This document shows positions 62,425 to 64,000 of a DNA stretch of 64,000 bases, piece by piece. Every line of letters starts with the position of its first letter. Positions within the stretch are counted from its first letter, which is position 1. Source of the DNA: Anastatus disparis (lineage: Eukaryota > Arthropoda > Insecta > Hymenoptera > Eupelmidae); the NCBI GenBank assembly GCA_017163975.1, contig JAFFSR010000347.1, positions 7,306,001-7,370,000 on the forward strand, read 5' to 3'. The notes under the pieces are model-generated. The model was not told the DNA's origin and did not search any database. It saw only the letters and a list, made by a program, of their open reading frames with translations. A program made the position numbers and the translations under genes.

Positions 62425-64000
62425 AAGAAAGTTTTGAAATCAATGAAGCAATCGTCGAATACTTCTGTATTCAATTCATTCTTTTTAAAATAATATTAAA
62501 TTCATAAAAATATCATTACACTATCTTTTAATTTTCGAATGTAATAAGATTTCTTCAAAGCTTTTGAATATTATGTCTGTTATTTTTTGTTTTAAGTCAT
62601 TATTCAAACTGATGAATACTATTTTATTATATTATTATTACTTTTAAAAAAGTATATTTTAGGCGAGTTTAGTTATTAAACAGTATAGTATTCTTTAGAA
62701 CATTTTTTCTAAATATTTCTTTTTTTTTACTGCATACAGCATATTTTTTTTTTTAATCTCAGTTCTTGAGAGTACTGAAATTAATTGAGTAATTATTATT
62801 AAGTTTATACCTTTTACTAGATTTATCTATAGTTTTTGCTTGAGAAAGTTTTGAAATCAATCAAGCAATCGTCGAGTACTTCTGTATTCAATTCATTCTT
62901 TTTAATAATATAAAATTCATGAAATATTTACAGTTTCGGCTGAAGAAAGTTTTGAAATCAATGAAGCAATCGTCGAGTACTTCTGTATTCAATTCTTACT
63001 TTTTAATAATATAAAATCTATAAAATGTTTAATTTATATTCTCTTTGATAGACGAATATTTGGAAAAACTTTGCCAATTAATTCTTGAAAAAAGGGATTA
63101 TTGAGATAAAGATAGCGATGATAGTACGCATCAAAATTGAAAAAAAAAATGATTTATCAGATCAACTTATTATTCCATTTATGAATGAATATTACTACTT
63201 AAACATTGATGAACTAAACTTGATCTTAGTAATATCTATTTTATTTTATTATTCAACACACTTGAATTAGCTAAAAATTTAATTATAAAGCAGTACTCAC
63301 ATACATTGAGCATTTCACCAACAAAATATTAAACCACGGGCCTGGCAAGTTCTTTTGTAGATATTTAGTAAAATTTAATATATTTTACAGCACTTGAAAA
63401 TAAAAAGATAGTGTGATTAGATAGAGAATGCGTAATTTTATTTTATTAAAAGTATTACAATTAAGAAGGCTATCTTCCCTGAAAGTTTTAAAGAGGCATA
63501 AATAATTTTGAAGTTAATGGCAGCAATTTCTCAAATATAAGTTGTTAGAAACTAATGGCTCTTCTGCCAAGTTTTTAAAAATAAAATTGCACAATTTCGG
63601 TCTTTAACCGTAGCATATTAAATAGGAAATTATTCCGAAACTTTGAAGTTAATCGTTTCGGAAATTTTTTATGAAGTAAATCTTTCATCAGGAATAAAAT
63701 AAAATAGATATTACTAAAATCAAGTATAGTTCATCAATGTTTAAGTAGTAATATTTACTTATAAATGGAATAATAAGTTGATCTGATAAATCATTTTTTT
63801 TTCAATTTTGATGTGTACTATCATCGCTATCTTCATCTCAATAATCCCTTTTTTTTTCAAAAATTATTTGGCAAAGTTTTTCCAAATATTCGTCTATCAA
63901 AGAGAATATAAATTAAACATTTTATGGATTTTATATTATTAAAAAGTAAGAATTGAATACAGAAGTACTCGGCGATTGCTTGATTGATTTCAAAACTTTC
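62425..64000. mobile_element. Foldback element with repeated terminal units, running off the window
   Basis: An 85-100 bp unit (GAAAGTTTTGAAATCAATGA, AGCAATCGTCGAGTACTTCT, GTATTCAATTCATTCTTTTT) occurs at 62427, 62842 and 62944 in direct orientation, and inverted at the window end (63940-64000). Between them, 63040-63255 (GACGAATATTTGGAAAAACT, GGGATTATTGAGATAAAGAT, TTCCATTTATGAATG) is inverted at 63700-63905. The loop region 63260-63690 has no frame. Tandem units inside inverted arms are the layout of classical Foldback elements. The right end lies outside. Confidence 0.8.

Overview
This looks like a window from an arthropod (most likely insect) nuclear genome. It is very AT-rich, has no operons or ribosome-binding sites, contains long AT, GT, ATT and TTTA microsatellites, and is packed with eukaryotic transposons in every stage of decay. 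One intact host exon is visible, at 39165-39475: 103 codons with canonical splice signals that match cytoplasmic dynein heavy chain (Dhc64C/DYNC1H1). Nearly everything else is mobile DNA. A hymenopteran with a large repetitive genome would fit, but I cannot name a species.

Layout, left to right. 0-12 kb: a TE-associated protein remnant at the edge, a piggyBac-like element with a broken transposase (2099-5605), two inverted-repeat MITEs, a 5'-truncated CR1/Jockey-type LINE with its RT core deleted (7551-10817), and a hairpin module beside another MITE. 12-21 kb: a composite terminal-inverted-repeat (TIR) element (12737-17068) with two further elements nested in it, one carrying tRNA-like sequences in both arms; then a Tc1-like element (17880-20795) that itself received a TTAA MITE and a tRNA-derived SINE. 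21-28 kb: a complete-looking Ulp1-type cysteine protease ORF, then a 5 kb foldback element filled with 3.6 kb of GGAATATTCC-type repeats. 28-35 kb: Lys/Glu-rich coding repeats, a GGCCCAAAAAAATATA array, and a decayed Helitron Rep-helicase. 35-39 kb: several foldback elements, one split by a LINE tail with a perfect 11 bp target duplication, and a GGGGGCGTCC TIR element ending just before the dynein exon.

40-50 kb: MITEs, an element with AAAAAGGGACCTAAGTCC ends, a TTAA element, a satellite-like array, another TE-associated pseudogene, and a chimeric foldback that shares about 1 kb with 27-28 kb. 50-62.4 kb: a minus-strand LINE (endonuclease, RT, C-terminal domain) broken apart by at least six later insertions, including a TTAA MITE that itself contains a 1.08 kb near-perfect palindrome, and a Mutator-like DNA transposon (58299-61139). 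That transposon's 597-codon transposase frame is spoiled only by three nonsense codons. 62.4-64 kb: a foldback element running off the window end.

There is no pathway here. The genes are independent transposon genes, mostly dead, around one host exon. Three themes recur: TTAA-targeted elements, very long foldback (hairpin) elements sharing an ACAAGGAGAG terminus, and deep nesting that gives a relative insertion order. If the dynein exon belongs to a working gene, its introns are at least 39 kb upstream and 24 kb downstream. All family names rest on motif recognition by eye; nothing was searched against a database.
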